DNA from: Candidatus Homeothermus arabinoxylanisolvens
GTDB taxonomy: Bacteria > Bacteroidota > Bacteroidia > Bacteroidales > Muribaculaceae
Reading direction: 5' to 3'
Assembly: GCA_001689405.1 (NCBI GenBank)
Contig: LUJO01000052.1
Location: forward strand, 1 to 64,000
DNA length: 64,000 nucleotides
This document shows positions 1 to 7,314 of the stretch, piece after piece (within the stretch, counting starts at the first letter, position 1; every line of letters begins with the position of its first letter). Under the pieces are notes generated by a model, which was not told the DNA's origin, did not search any database, and saw nothing but the letters and a program-made list of their open reading frames with translations. A program made the translations under genes and the position numbers.

Positions 1-416
1 TCGTTGCACACCTCCTGACCGGGATAGCTCAGCGAGTGGCTCCGGCGATAGCCCGGAAGAGCCTTGTAGTAGTCGGCCGTGACGGGGCCGGACTCGGGGA
101 GAGCGCGGGCGGGAGCAGGAGTGGATTCAGTAGGGCCAATAGGACCAATTGGACTAATTGGACTAATGGGACTAATGTGGGTTGAGGCGGTTGCCGAGAG
201 GGCCTTCTGGCGGCGGCGTTCGCGGGCACGGGCGTTGATACGCTTGCGGCGGTCTATGACCGCCTTGGCGAAGAGGAAGCCCATCATCGATGCGGGGTCG
301 AGGTCATCGGGCACGGTGTCGGTGTTCTGGTAGTGGCGTATGGCCTCGGTGAGCCGGGCCTGACTTGCGGCGTCGAGGTGTGAGATGGCGACGGTCCATT
401 CTTGGTCAAATTTCAT
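1..416 (-). CDS. Phage-like hypothetical protein, 5' part (DUF6291-like), cut by window edge
   Basis: The frame opens with ATG at 416 and stays open to base 1, so the 3' end lies outside the window. The N-terminal half (start MKFDQEWTVAISHLD, then a basic stretch rich in Arg and Lys near residues 50-65) resembles DUF6291-type proteins of phages and mobile elements in Bacteroidales: a short helical domain with a conserved phenylalanine/aspartate region before an RRK-type basic helix. That match is from memory. Residues around 75-92 are a simple I-S-P/I-G-P repeat made by five copies of a 9-bp DNA unit that also occurs outside the gene. A -7 box lies 33 bp upstream. No function can be assigned. 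Confidence 0.55.
   Translation of the reverse strand, partial: MKFDQEWTVAISHLDAASQARLTEAIRHYQNTDTVPDDLDPASMMGFLFAKAVIDRRKRINARARERRRQKALSATASTHISPISPISPIGPIGPTESTPAPARALPESGPVTADYYKALPGYRRSHSLSYPGQEVCN
133..177. repeat. 9-bp tandem repeat, five units, inside a coding region
   Basis: Five adjoining copies of a 9-bp unit of the form GGACYAATK run from 133 to 177. In the minus-strand gene they are in frame and encode an I-S-P / I-G-P repeat. The same unit recurs in the next intergenic region (521-547 and 611-646). Confidence 0.8.
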
Positions 417-448
417 AGCACGGTCGGTTTATGGGTGTTTTTCACCGG

Positions 449-456
449 CAAATATA
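449..456 (-). promoter_or_regulatory. Bacteroidetes -7 box upstream of the partial gene
   Basis: The minus strand reads TATATTTG, which matches the TAnnTTTG -7 element. It is 33 bp upstream of the ATG at 416. No clear -33 TTTG is seen at the expected distance, so the call is moderate. Confidence 0.45.
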
Positions 457-520
457 ATACGCGAAAGTGCCGGATTTATGCACAATCGGGCGTAAGGGCA
501 AAATTTAACAGTTGTTTATT

Positions 521-547
521 AGACCAATAGGGCCAATTAGACCAATA
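521..547. repeat. 9-bp tandem repeat, three units, intergenic
   Basis: Three units (agaccaata, gggccaatt, agaccaata) of the 9-bp family found at 133-177 lie in the gap between the partial gene and tsf. Confidence 0.75.
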
Positions 548-610
548 GAGGGAAGACGGCGGCCAGCCGGCCGCCGCACGGAACAGAGGGCCTGCGGGCG
601 GGGTGGAGCC

Positions 611-646
611 GGGGCAATAGGGCCAATTAGACTAATTAGACCAATA
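611..646. repeat. 9-bp tandem repeat, four units, intergenic
   Basis: Four units of the same 9-bp family lie next to the tsf terminator. The DNA between the two intergenic clusters (about 548-610) is very GC-rich with a GGCCGCC-type inverted repeat. The 417-728 gap holds no gene. Confidence 0.75.
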
Positions 647-670
647 GAGTGCCGCTGCCATAATAGAGTG

Positions 671-701
671 AGGGTCACAACGGAAAATCCGCTGTGACCC
701 T
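671..701 (-). terminator. Probable terminator of the rplM-tsf operon
   Basis: Arms 671-684 and 688-701 form a 14-bp stem with one mismatch and a three-base loop, placed 28 bp after the tsf stop. The T tract on the minus-strand side is weak, so the fold is better supported than the termination efficiency. Confidence 0.6.
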
Positions 702-728
702 CTATGAAAAAATGTTATGACTATCTTA

Positions 729-1721
729 TTAGTCTTGGTTGAGGTTGACGCGCTTGAAGTCAACGGCAACGAGACCTTTCTGTACCTTTTCGAGGTACTG
801 GCCTACGGTTACTTTCTCATCCTGAACAAATTCCTGTTCCATGAGGCAGGACTCTTTGAAGAATTTGTTGAGACGGCCCTGTGCGATGTTCTGTATCATC
901 TGCTCGGGGAGGTTTGCAGCCTTAGCCTCGGCAGTTTCCTTAGCTATGACGCGAGCCTTTGCAGCCTCATCTTCAGTAAGCCAACCTTTGGCGATGTTAG
1001 ACTCGATGTGAGCCTCGCTGTCAACGAGGTTGGGGTTGATGCCGGCTTTCTTGAGAGCGGCCTCAACAGCTTTCTTAACCTGCTCCTCTTTGGTCTTCTC
1101 GACAGCCACGCTGTACTCTGCATCCTTAACGGCCTGCGGTACGCTTTCGCGGTTGAGAGCCACGGGGTTCATGGAAGCTACCTGCATAGCCACCTCACGG
1201 CCTACCTTCTCGTCAACGCCCTCAACGTTGAAACCTACGATAGTGGCGAGTTTCTTGTTGAAGTGGTTGTAAGCGGCGGTAGTGGGAGCCACAACAACTT
1301 CGTAAGCGCTGATCTCGGTCTTCTCACCGGTCTTGCCGCTCTCTTCAACTACGAGAGCCTCAACGGTCTGGCCGTCGATGACAAGAGCCTTGAGCTCGTC
1401 GAGAGTCTTCACTTCAGCAGCCACGGCTGCATTGAGAAGTTTCTCGGTAAGGCCTACGAAACCTGCGTTCTGAGCCACGAAGTCAGTCTCACAGTTAAGA
1501 GCCACGATAGCGGCAAACTTGCCGGTGCTCTTGGCGAGCACGCAGCCTTCAGCAGCCTGACGGTCTTCACGCTTTGCTGCTACGGCCTGTCCTTTCTTGC
1601 GAAGTATCTCGACAGCGGCCTGAATGTCGCCGTCAGTCTCGGCAAGAGCTTTTTTGCAGTCCATCAAACCGGCGCTCGTAAGAGCGCGGAGCTTGGTGAT
1701 ATCTGCCATTGTTACTGCCAT
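729..1721 (-). CDS. tsf: Elongation factor Ts
   Basis: EF-Ts is the guanine-nucleotide exchange factor that reloads EF-Tu with GTP during translation. The 330-residue product has the N-terminal UBA-like helix region with the motif MADITKLR near residue 5 and the family signature TDFVAQN near residues 79-85. The rest is the dimerisation/core domain, and the length fits Bacteroidetes EF-Ts. The start MAVTMADI is the one usual in Bacteroides, so the upstream ATG at 1721 is kept. It is the last gene of the rplM-rpsI-rpsB-tsf unit, 43 bp after rpsB, and is followed by a hairpin. Identification is secure. Confidence 0.97.
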   Translation of the reverse strand: MAVTMADITKLRALTSAGLMDCKKALAETDGDIQAAVEILRKKGQAVAAKREDRQAAEGCVLAKSTGKFAAIVALNCETDFVAQNAGFVGLTEKLLNAAVAAEVKTLDELKALVIDGQTVEALVVEESGKTGEKTEISAYEVVVAPTTAAYNHFNKKLATIVGFNVEGVDEKVGREVAMQVASMNPVALNRESVPQAVKDAEYSVAVEKTKEEQVKKAVEAALKKAGINPNLVDSEAHIESNIAKGWLTEDEAAKARVIAKETAEAKAANLPEQMIQNIAQGRLNKFFKESCLMEQEFVQDEKVTVGQYLEKVQKGLVAVDFKRVNLNQD

Positions 1722-1764
1722 ATAGTAATAATTTTTTAGCTTGTTAATAAAATGTTTTCAAGGC

Positions 1765-2601
1765 TTAAGCCTCTTCAGCCGCGGGAGCCTCTTCAGCTGC
1801 GGGAGCTTCAGCGGGTGCAGCCTCCTCGGAACGACGGTTTACGCGGCGACGGCCACCCTTTGCGGGAGCACCCTCCTCATCGCCTTCGGCGGCGGGAGCG
1901 TCAACCTTTTCAGCCTTACGTTCCTCAAGACCCTCGGCCATAGCGTTGACTACGGTGTCGAGAATGATCTCGATAGACTTCGATGCGTCATCGTTGGCGG
2001 GGATAACGAAATCGACATTGGTAGGATCGGAGTTGGTGTCGACCATAGCGAACACGGGTATGCCGAGACGGTTGGCCTCAGCCACGGCGATGCGCTCTTT
2101 AAGCACGTCGACAACAAACAGAGCCGAGGGAAGACGGTTAAGGTCGGCTATAGAACCGAGAGTCTTCTCAAGCTTGGCACGCTGACGCGAAATCTGGAGC
2201 TTCTCGCGCTTCGAGAGGTTGTCGAAAGTACCGTCCTTAGTCATTTTGTCGATAGAAGCCATCTTCTTCACAGCCTTGCGGATAGTGGGGAAGTTGGTAA
2301 GCATGCCACCGGGCCAGCGCTCGATAACGTAGGGCATGTTGATGGATGAAGCCTTGTCGGCTACAACCTGTTTGGCCTGTTTTTTAGTGGCAACGAAGAG
2401 TACCTTCTTGCCTGATTTTGCTATGCTCTTGAGAGCTGCAGCAGCCTCGTCGACCTTAGCGGCGGTCTTGTAGAGGTCTATGATGTGGATACCGTTGCGC
2501 TCCATGAATATATAGGGCGCCATAGCAGGATTCCATTTTCTCTTGAGGTGACCGAAATGGCAACCTGCTTCCAAAAGTTGGTCAAATGTAGGAGTTGACA
2601 T
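1765..2601 (-). CDS. rpsB: 30S ribosomal protein S2
   Basis: S2 binds the head-body junction of the 30S subunit and is needed to bring in S1. The 278-residue product starts MSTPTFDQLLEAGCHFGHL, with the S2 hallmark GCHFGH. It then has the Rossmann-like core with VVDVLKE and GIPVFAMVDTN. The last ~45 residues are a low-complexity tail rich in Ala, Glu and Pro with an internal basic patch (KGGRRRVNRR); such tails are common in Bacteroidetes S2. A 132-bp gap with a small GC-rich hairpin separates it from rpsI, so it may also have its own leader or promoter. It is cotranscribed with tsf. Confidence 0.97.
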   Translation of the reverse strand: MSTPTFDQLLEAGCHFGHLKRKWNPAMAPYIFMERNGIHIIDLYKTAAKVDEAAAALKSIAKSGKKVLFVATKKQAKQVVADKASSINMPYVIERWPGGMLTNFPTIRKAVKKMASIDKMTKDGTFDNLSKREKLQISRQRAKLEKTLGSIADLNRLPSALFVVDVLKERIAVAEANRLGIPVFAMVDTNSDPTNVDFVIPANDDASKSIEIILDTVVNAMAEGLEERKAEKVDAPAAEGDEEGAPAKGGRRRVNRRSEEAAPAEAPAAEEAPAAEEA

Positions 2602-2733
2602 TGTCTGTTTAAAAAGTTGTTTACGTTCTTTTGATAATTACAATCTCGAGGTAGGGAACGTGTCCATCTTCGGGATTTAGATACTAAACACAATATATCG
2701 TAAGCCGCGGCACGATACGCCGCAACAAAGATA

Positions 2734-3120
2734 TTAACGCTTTGAGAACTGGAAGCGCTTGCGGGCTTTGGGCTGACCGGGCTTTTTACGCTCTACGGCA
2801 CGCGGGTCGCGGGTCATGAAGCCTTCCACGCGGAGTGCGTGCTTGTCCTCGGGATTTATTTTTACCAAAGCGCGGGCGATAGCCAGACGCAGAGCCTCGG
2901 CCTGACCTTTGTAACCGCCACCGTCGAGATTGACATTGATGTCATACTTGCCGGCTGCGTCAAGGGTGTTGAGAGGCTGCTTAACAATGTACTGAAGTAT
3001 GGAAGAGGGGAAATATACTTCCAAGGGGCGCTTGTTGATAGTGATCACGCCGGTGCCTTCACCTACGATTACGCGAGCGATGGCGGCCTTACGACGGCCT
3101 ACTGCATTTACCTTTTCCAT
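2734..3120 (-). CDS. rpsI: 30S ribosomal protein S9
   Basis: S9 is a 30S head protein whose C-terminal tail reaches the P-site tRNA. The 128-residue product shows the family pattern: NAVGRRKAAIARV at the N-terminus, GGGYKGQAEALRLAIARAL in the middle, and DPRAVERKKPGQ...RFQFSKR at the C-terminus. It lies five bases after rplM, the conserved pairing of L13 and S9 in bacteria. The ATG at 3120 is the only sensible start. Confidence 0.97.
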   Translation of the reverse strand: MEKVNAVGRRKAAIARVIVGEGTGVITINKRPLEVYFPSSILQYIVKQPLNTLDAAGKYDINVNLDGGGYKGQAEALRLAIARALVKINPEDKHALRVEGFMTRDPRAVERKKPGQPKARKRFQFSKR

Positions 3121-3125
3121 AATTC

Positions 3126-3605
3126 TTATTTAATAGTGTTGATGTCGATTACTTTGGGGTTCTGAGCTGCATGGGGATGCTCGGGACCGTTGTATACATG
3201 GACGTTCTCGATGATGCGACGGCCGAGACGGTTCTTGGGAAGCATGCCCTTGAGCACTTTGGTGTAAAGAGGGTTATAACCGGCCTTTACGTGCTTGTTG
3301 AACGACTTCTTCAGAAGAAGCTCGGGAGTCGATACGCGCTGTCCGCCGGGATAACCGGTGTAGCGGAGATATTCGCGGTCGGTCCACTTGTTGCCGGTAA
3401 GGCGCACCTTGTCGGCGTTGATGATGATAACATGATCGCCACACTCTACAAAGGGAGAGTAAGTGGGTTTGTTCTTGCCTCGCAGAATGTAGGCTACAAC
3501 AGAACAGAGGCGTCCGAGCACTTGGTCGGTAGCATCGATGACTACCCACTCGCGGTCGCAGCTCTGCTCGTTGGGAGTAAGAGTTTTGTAACTTAAAGTA
3601 TCCAC
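3126..3605 (-). CDS. rplM: 50S ribosomal protein L13, GTG start
   Basis: L13 is an early-assembly protein of the 50S subunit. The 159-residue product contains WVVIDATDQVLGRLCS and GKNKPTYSP near the N-terminus and GMLPKNRLGRR towards the C-terminus, all family marks. The reading frame begins with GTG at 3605 (product MDTLSYKT), the start usual for this gene in Bacteroides; no ATG lies in frame close by. It is the first gene of the ribosomal operon and has a strong promoter about 110 bp upstream, leaving a leader of roughly 100 nt. Confidence 0.97.
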   Translation of the reverse strand: MDTLSYKTLTPNEQSCDREWVVIDATDQVLGRLCSVVAYILRGKNKPTYSPFVECGDHVIIINADKVRLTGNKWTDREYLRYTGYPGGQRVSTPELLLKKSFNKHVKAGYNPLYTKVLKGMLPKNRLGRRIIENVHVYNGPEHPHAAQNPKVIDINTIK

Positions 3606-3715
3606 GTTAAATGTTTAATTAATAGTTTACCAAGCGATCGACAGGCTGACATCCATTCGGCCAAAAACGAAGGTCAGAAATCGATCAGATCATTAATTTG
3701 GACATAATCGGTGTG

Positions 3716-3747
3716 CAAAGGTACGACTTTTTTCTCTGTCAGCCAAA
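3716..3747 (-). promoter_or_regulatory. Promoter of the rplM operon
   Basis: On the minus strand TTTG (3744-3747) is followed after 20 bp by TACCTTTG (3716-3723), a full match to the Bacteroidetes sigma-ABfr promoter. The predicted transcript starts near 3709, giving rplM a leader of about 100 nt. Confidence 0.85.
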
Positions 3748-3806
3748 TAATTTTAATTTTTCACTTCAATTTTCCTCATCTCCGCTTTTTATAGCCGCTT
3801 TTTACT

Positions 3807-3814
3807 TAAATTTG
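3807..3814 (+). promoter_or_regulatory. -7 box upstream of the CE2 esterase
   Basis: TAAATTTG matches TAnnTTTG and lies 27 bp before the chosen ATG at 3842. The -33 element is weak (only T-rich sequence). The position favours the short start at 3842 over the longer in-frame opening at 3698, which overlaps the divergent rplM promoter. Confidence 0.5.
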
Positions 3815-3841
3815 TGCCCGACAATCCTAATCGACACTTTC

Positions 3842-4906
3842 ATGCAAGCATTATTACTATCACTCTTGGCCGCGGCAGCCTGTACGGCACAGGCGCCCGA
3901 CACCCTCATCACCCCCGACAACGAACACATATATTATATGGGGCGCATCGACAAGAGCGACCCCGAGGCCTACCGCTTCACCTACCCCGGCACCACGGCC
4001 ATGTTTGACTTCAAAGGGTCGAGCCTGAAAATGGCGGCCAAGCCCGGAAGCGGACGCTTTGTCGTCGAGATCGACTCCGTGCAACCGTTCACCGTCAATT
4101 TCACCGCCGCAGACTCGGTCATAACACTCGCCGAGAACCTCACCGACTCGGCCCACAAAGCACGCATCACCTACGCAATAGAGGGCTACGAGTTTATTCC
4201 CGAATTCAGGGGCTTCTACATAAGCCGCGGAGGCTCGATGCTGACCGGCGACCGCAAGCCGAGCATGAAAATAGAGTTTATCGGCAACTCGATAACCTGC
4301 GGCTACGGCATCGAGGACAACAATCCGAACAACGACTTCAGCTACGACACCGAAAACCATACACTCACCTACGCCCACCTTACCGGCAGGGCGCTTGACG
4401 CCGACGTCAACATAGTGGCTCGCTCAGGCATAGGCATATACCGCAATTTCGGCGGCGACCGCAAAGGCACCGACCACACCATGCCCGCCGAATATGACAA
4501 CACGATGCTCTATCGCCCCGAAGTGAAATGGGACTTCACGCAGTTCACCCCCGACATCATATGCATAAACCTCGGCACCAACGACACCTCGCTCGACAAC
4601 TACGACATAGCTATATACGAGCGTGAGTACCGCAAGTTTCTCGCGCGGCTGCGCCACCTCTATCCCCACGCCAAGATAGTGCTCCTCACCGGGTCAATGC
4701 TAGGCGGAAAAGCGCTCGACGACGTCAAGGGCGCGCTCGACCACATAGCCGCCGACAACGACCGCACATACCGCTTCGACATGTCGCCGCAGACAGGCGA
4801 CTTGGGCTACGGCGCCGCCTACCATCCCTCGGCGGCACAAGCCCGGAAAATGGCCGACGAACTCACCCGCTACCTCCGCACGACAGTCATCGACGCCGCC
4901 CGCTAA
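3842..4906 (+). CDS. CE2-type carbohydrate acetyl esterase, secreted
   Basis: A 354-residue secreted SGNH esterase that resembles carbohydrate esterase family 2. These enzymes remove acetyl groups from xylan and mannan. After a hydrophobic N-terminus (residues 3-17, with a possible lipobox Cys14) comes a beta-sandwich of about residues 20-135 and then the SGNH domain. The nucleophile is probably Ser150 in EFIGNSITCGYG, and the catalytic histidine His328 in AAYHPS. CE2 enzymes use a Ser-His dyad, which fits. The start at 3842 was chosen because it gives a signal sequence and sits after a -7 box. It is divergent from rplM and lies about 4 kb beyond the 3' end of the mannan locus, where a CE2 could act on the same acetylated glucomannan; that link is inference. 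Confidence 0.85.
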   Translation: MQALLLSLLAAAACTAQAPDTLITPDNEHIYYMGRIDKSDPEAYRFTYPGTTAMFDFKGSSLKMAAKPGSGRFVVEIDSVQPFTVNFTAADSVITLAENLTDSAHKARITYAIEGYEFIPEFRGFYISRGGSMLTGDRKPSMKIEFIGNSITCGYGIEDNNPNNDFSYDTENHTLTYAHLTGRALDADVNIVARSGIGIYRNFGGDRKGTDHTMPAEYDNTMLYRPEVKWDFTQFTPDIICINLGTNDTSLDNYDIAIYEREYRKFLARLRHLYPHAKIVLLTGSMLGGKALDDVKGALDHIAADNDRTYRFDMSPQTGDLGYGAAYHPSAAQARKMADELTRYLRTTVIDAAR

Positions 4907-4999
4907 ACGGCCTCACACCGGCCGCACCCGCATGGCCCCGTATGGTCTCGCATGGGCCGCCGCAAATCACGATTGAACTACACAGAATCCCGCATACAT

Positions 5000-5030
5000 A
5001 CAGGGGCGCCGTGGTCCACGGCGCCCCTGT
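5000..5030 (+). terminator. Hairpin terminator after the CE2 esterase gene
   Basis: Two perfect 15-base arms (5000-5014 and 5016-5030) meet almost without a loop, so the innermost pairs must open. It is very GC-rich and lies 94 bp after the stop. There is no strong T tract. The 4907-5251 gap otherwise holds only the next promoter. Confidence 0.55.
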
Positions 5031-5110
5031 CGTCATTGACACGAAAAAAGGTTAATCGAAGAAGTATCGTTTCGGAATAATACAATCTTATTACGAAATG
5101 AAAGAAATAT

Positions 5111-5142
5111 TTTGCATTATTTCACTTTTTGTATTACTTTTG
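5111..5142 (+). promoter_or_regulatory. Promoter of the SGNH-GDPD-transporter operon
   Basis: TTTG (5111-5114), 20 bp, TACTTTTG (5135-5142) is a full match to the Bacteroidetes promoter. The transcript would start near 5149 and carry a leader of about 100 nt before the gene at 5252. Confidence 0.8.
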
Positions 5143-5251
5143 TTTGACATATCGATAGCGGAAAGGTCCTGACTCAGCGTGCAGGCCCGAACACTACCGC
5201 AATGCCATGAAATTTTGCAATACCAGACAACCTCTAAATTGACCTTTCGTT

Positions 5252-6340
5252 ATGAGCATGAAACATTACCTGCTTTGTGTGCTGATTGTCCTGACATCGA
5301 CGGGAGCGGCCGCGCCCAAAAACACCAAATGGGTCGACGCGTCCACCCTTACAATCATAAACAAGGCGCAGACCGACACCGTGACTTGGCAACGCATCGA
5401 CACAACCCGTTACGACAACCTGACAAAGACAGCCGCCACATACCTGTCATTCTCAACCGGCATAGCCGTAACGTTCAGGACCGACAGCCGCAACATCTAT
5501 GCGCGCTGGACCACTTCGGGACGTAAACCGGCAGCCAACAACACGCTCATCAACCAGTCGGGACTCGACATGTACATAATGCACGACGGCAAGTGGACGT
5601 TTGCCGGCACAGGATCGCCCAAATCGGGCAAGACCAAGCAGGAAGCGCCCGTGGCATGCAACATGACCGACAGCGTAAAGGAGTGTGTGCTGTATCTGCC
5701 GCTGTTTGACACGGTGAAGGACCTTCAGATAGGCATCGACCCGGGCGCCACGATAGAGAAAGCCCCGGGACTGTTCAACGGACGCATAGCCGTAATAGGA
5801 TCGTCGATAACCCACGGCTCGTCGGCATCGCGCCCCGGCATGACCTATCCCGCACGATTAGGCCGCGCCTTCGGCATGGAGACCATAAACATAGGCCTGT
5901 CGGGTCAGTGCAAGCTCGACAAGTTTTTCTCGGACATAGCCGGCGACACGGAAGCCGACCTGTTCATTTTCGACACATTCTCCAATCCCACTCCGGAGCA
6001 GATCGAAGAGCGTCTGCGCGGCTTCGTGAAGGCAGTGCGCAAGGCGCATCCCGACACACCGCTGATATTTCTTCAGACCGAAGTGAGGGAGACCGGCAAC
6101 TTCGACCTGAAAAAGCGTGAACTGGAGAGCAACAAACGCGCCACGGCCGAGAGAATCATGAACGAGATCATAGCATCGGGCGAACGCAACATCTACTTCA
6201 TAAACCCGGGCATGCCCATAGGCGGCGACCACGAGGCCACAGTGGACGGCGTACACCCCACCGACCTCGGCTTCACACGCATACTTGAACATATACAGCC
6301 CCGCATCGGGGAGATACTCCGCTCACAAGGCATAAAATGA
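5252..6340 (+). CDS. Secreted SGNH/GDSL hydrolase with GxDLY-type N-terminal domain
   Basis: A 362-residue exported hydrolase. A signal peptide (about residues 1-20) precedes a beta-rich domain of the GxDLY type (SGLDMYI near residue 108) and then an SGNH domain. Visible catalytic elements are IGSSITHG (nucleophile serine, near residue 190) and DGVHPTDLGF (Asp and His near the C-terminus). Families with this layout are esterases or lipases of uncertain substrate, often deacetylating sugars. ATG at 5252 or 5258 are both possible. It is the first gene of an apparent operon with a glycerophosphodiesterase and a GlpT-like transporter, so a role in breaking down acylated glycerol-phosphate compounds is as plausible as polysaccharide deacetylation. 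Confidence 0.8.
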   Translation: MSMKHYLLCVLIVLTSTGAAAPKNTKWVDASTLTIINKAQTDTVTWQRIDTTRYDNLTKTAATYLSFSTGIAVTFRTDSRNIYARWTTSGRKPAANNTLINQSGLDMYIMHDGKWTFAGTGSPKSGKTKQEAPVACNMTDSVKECVLYLPLFDTVKDLQIGIDPGATIEKAPGLFNGRIAVIGSSITHGSSASRPGMTYPARLGRAFGMETINIGLSGQCKLDKFFSDIAGDTEADLFIFDTFSNPTPEQIEERLRGFVKAVRKAHPDTPLIFLQTEVRETGNFDLKKRELESNKRATAERIMNEIIASGERNIYFINPGMPIGGDHEATVDGVHPTDLGFTRILEHIQPRIGEILRSQGIK

Positions 6341-6389
6341 CGCCGGCCAAAACGACTGAAACAATAACAAATATTTAATACGACAAGTT

Positions 6390-7286
6390 ATGAAATTCTT
6401 ATTTACAGCACTCTGCGCTCTTTTCGTATCAGGACTGATGACCGCGCAGGACAGAGCGGCCGACATAAGGGCCCGTCTGCTTAAAGGCGACGACAGCAAA
6501 GTCATAGTGGCATCGCACCGGGGCGACTGGCGCAACTTTCCAGAGAACTCGCTCGAAGCCATCGACAATGCCATAGCGATGGGCGTGGACATCGTAGAGC
6601 TTGACGTACACCGCACACAGGACAGCGTGCTCATACTCATGCATGACCCCCGGCTCGACCGCACGACCACAGGCAAGGGCCTGATAGCCGAGTCGACCAT
6701 GGACTACATAAGCACCCTCAACCTGAAAAACGGATGCAACATACGCACCATCCACAAGGTGCCCACCCTTGAAGAGGCGCTGCTGCACGCCAAAGGCAAA
6801 ATCATGATAAATCTTGACAAAGCCGACCGCTACTTCGATCAGGTCTATGACCTGCTTCAGAAAACCGGCACCACACAGCAGATAATCATGAAGGGCACAA
6901 AACCCGCCGAAAAGGTAAAAGCACAGTACGGCGAATATCTTAACGACGTGATATACATGCCCATAGTCAATCTCGACAAGAAAAACGCGGAGCAACAGAT
7001 AGAGCGGTTTATAGGCGACATGCACCCCGTGGCATTTGAGCTTCTGTACAAAAAGGACACCAATCCGCTGCCCAAGAAGCTGAAAGACAGTCTGAAGGGG
7101 CGCACGCTCATATGGTACAACACCCTGTGGGACACGATGGCCGGCGGACATGACGACGACGCGTCGCTGAAGGACTTCGACAACGGCTACGGATACCTGA
7201 TAGACGTGCTCGGCGCACGCATAATCCAGACCGACCGGCCGCAATTTCTGCTCGACTATCTGCGCGGCCGCAACTTACACGATTGA
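6390..7286 (+). CDS. Secreted glycerophosphodiester phosphodiesterase
   Basis: The 298-residue product belongs to the GDPD family, which hydrolyses glycerophosphodiesters to glycerol 3-phosphate and an alcohol. A signal peptide covers about residues 1-19. The active-site pattern is complete: SHRGDWRNFPENS (catalytic His, then Glu), VDIVELDVHRTQD (metal ligands) and MHDPRLDRTTTG (second His). The TIM barrel continues to the C-terminus with TLEEAL and KADRYFDQ. It lies 49 bp after the SGNH gene and 28 bp before a GlpT-like permease. That order suggests outside or periplasmic hydrolysis followed by import of glycerol 3-phosphate. Confidence 0.9.
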   Translation: MKFLFTALCALFVSGLMTAQDRAADIRARLLKGDDSKVIVASHRGDWRNFPENSLEAIDNAIAMGVDIVELDVHRTQDSVLILMHDPRLDRTTTGKGLIAESTMDYISTLNLKNGCNIRTIHKVPTLEEALLHAKGKIMINLDKADRYFDQVYDLLQKTGTTQQIIMKGTKPAEKVKAQYGEYLNDVIYMPIVNLDKKNAEQQIERFIGDMHPVAFELLYKKDTNPLPKKLKDSLKGRTLIWYNTLWDTMAGGHDDDASLKDFDNGYGYLIDVLGARIIQTDRPQFLLDYLRGRNLHD

Positions 7287-7314
7287 TAATAGCACACCGT
7301 CAACACAATAACAG

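Noticed and set aside
133..646. CRISPR array
   Set aside because: The repeats are 9 bp, directly adjoining and without spacers, and one cluster is in frame within a gene. No cas genes occur in the window.
717..1739. Long open frame on the plus strand opposite tsf (about 340 codons)
   Set aside because: It mirrors the tsf gene and is caused by the codon bias of the coding strand. The minus-strand product is a clear EF-Ts.
3698..3841. Upstream extension of the CE2 esterase gene
   Set aside because: The extra 48 residues overlap the divergent rplM promoter, precede the -7 box at 3807 and would bury the signal sequence.
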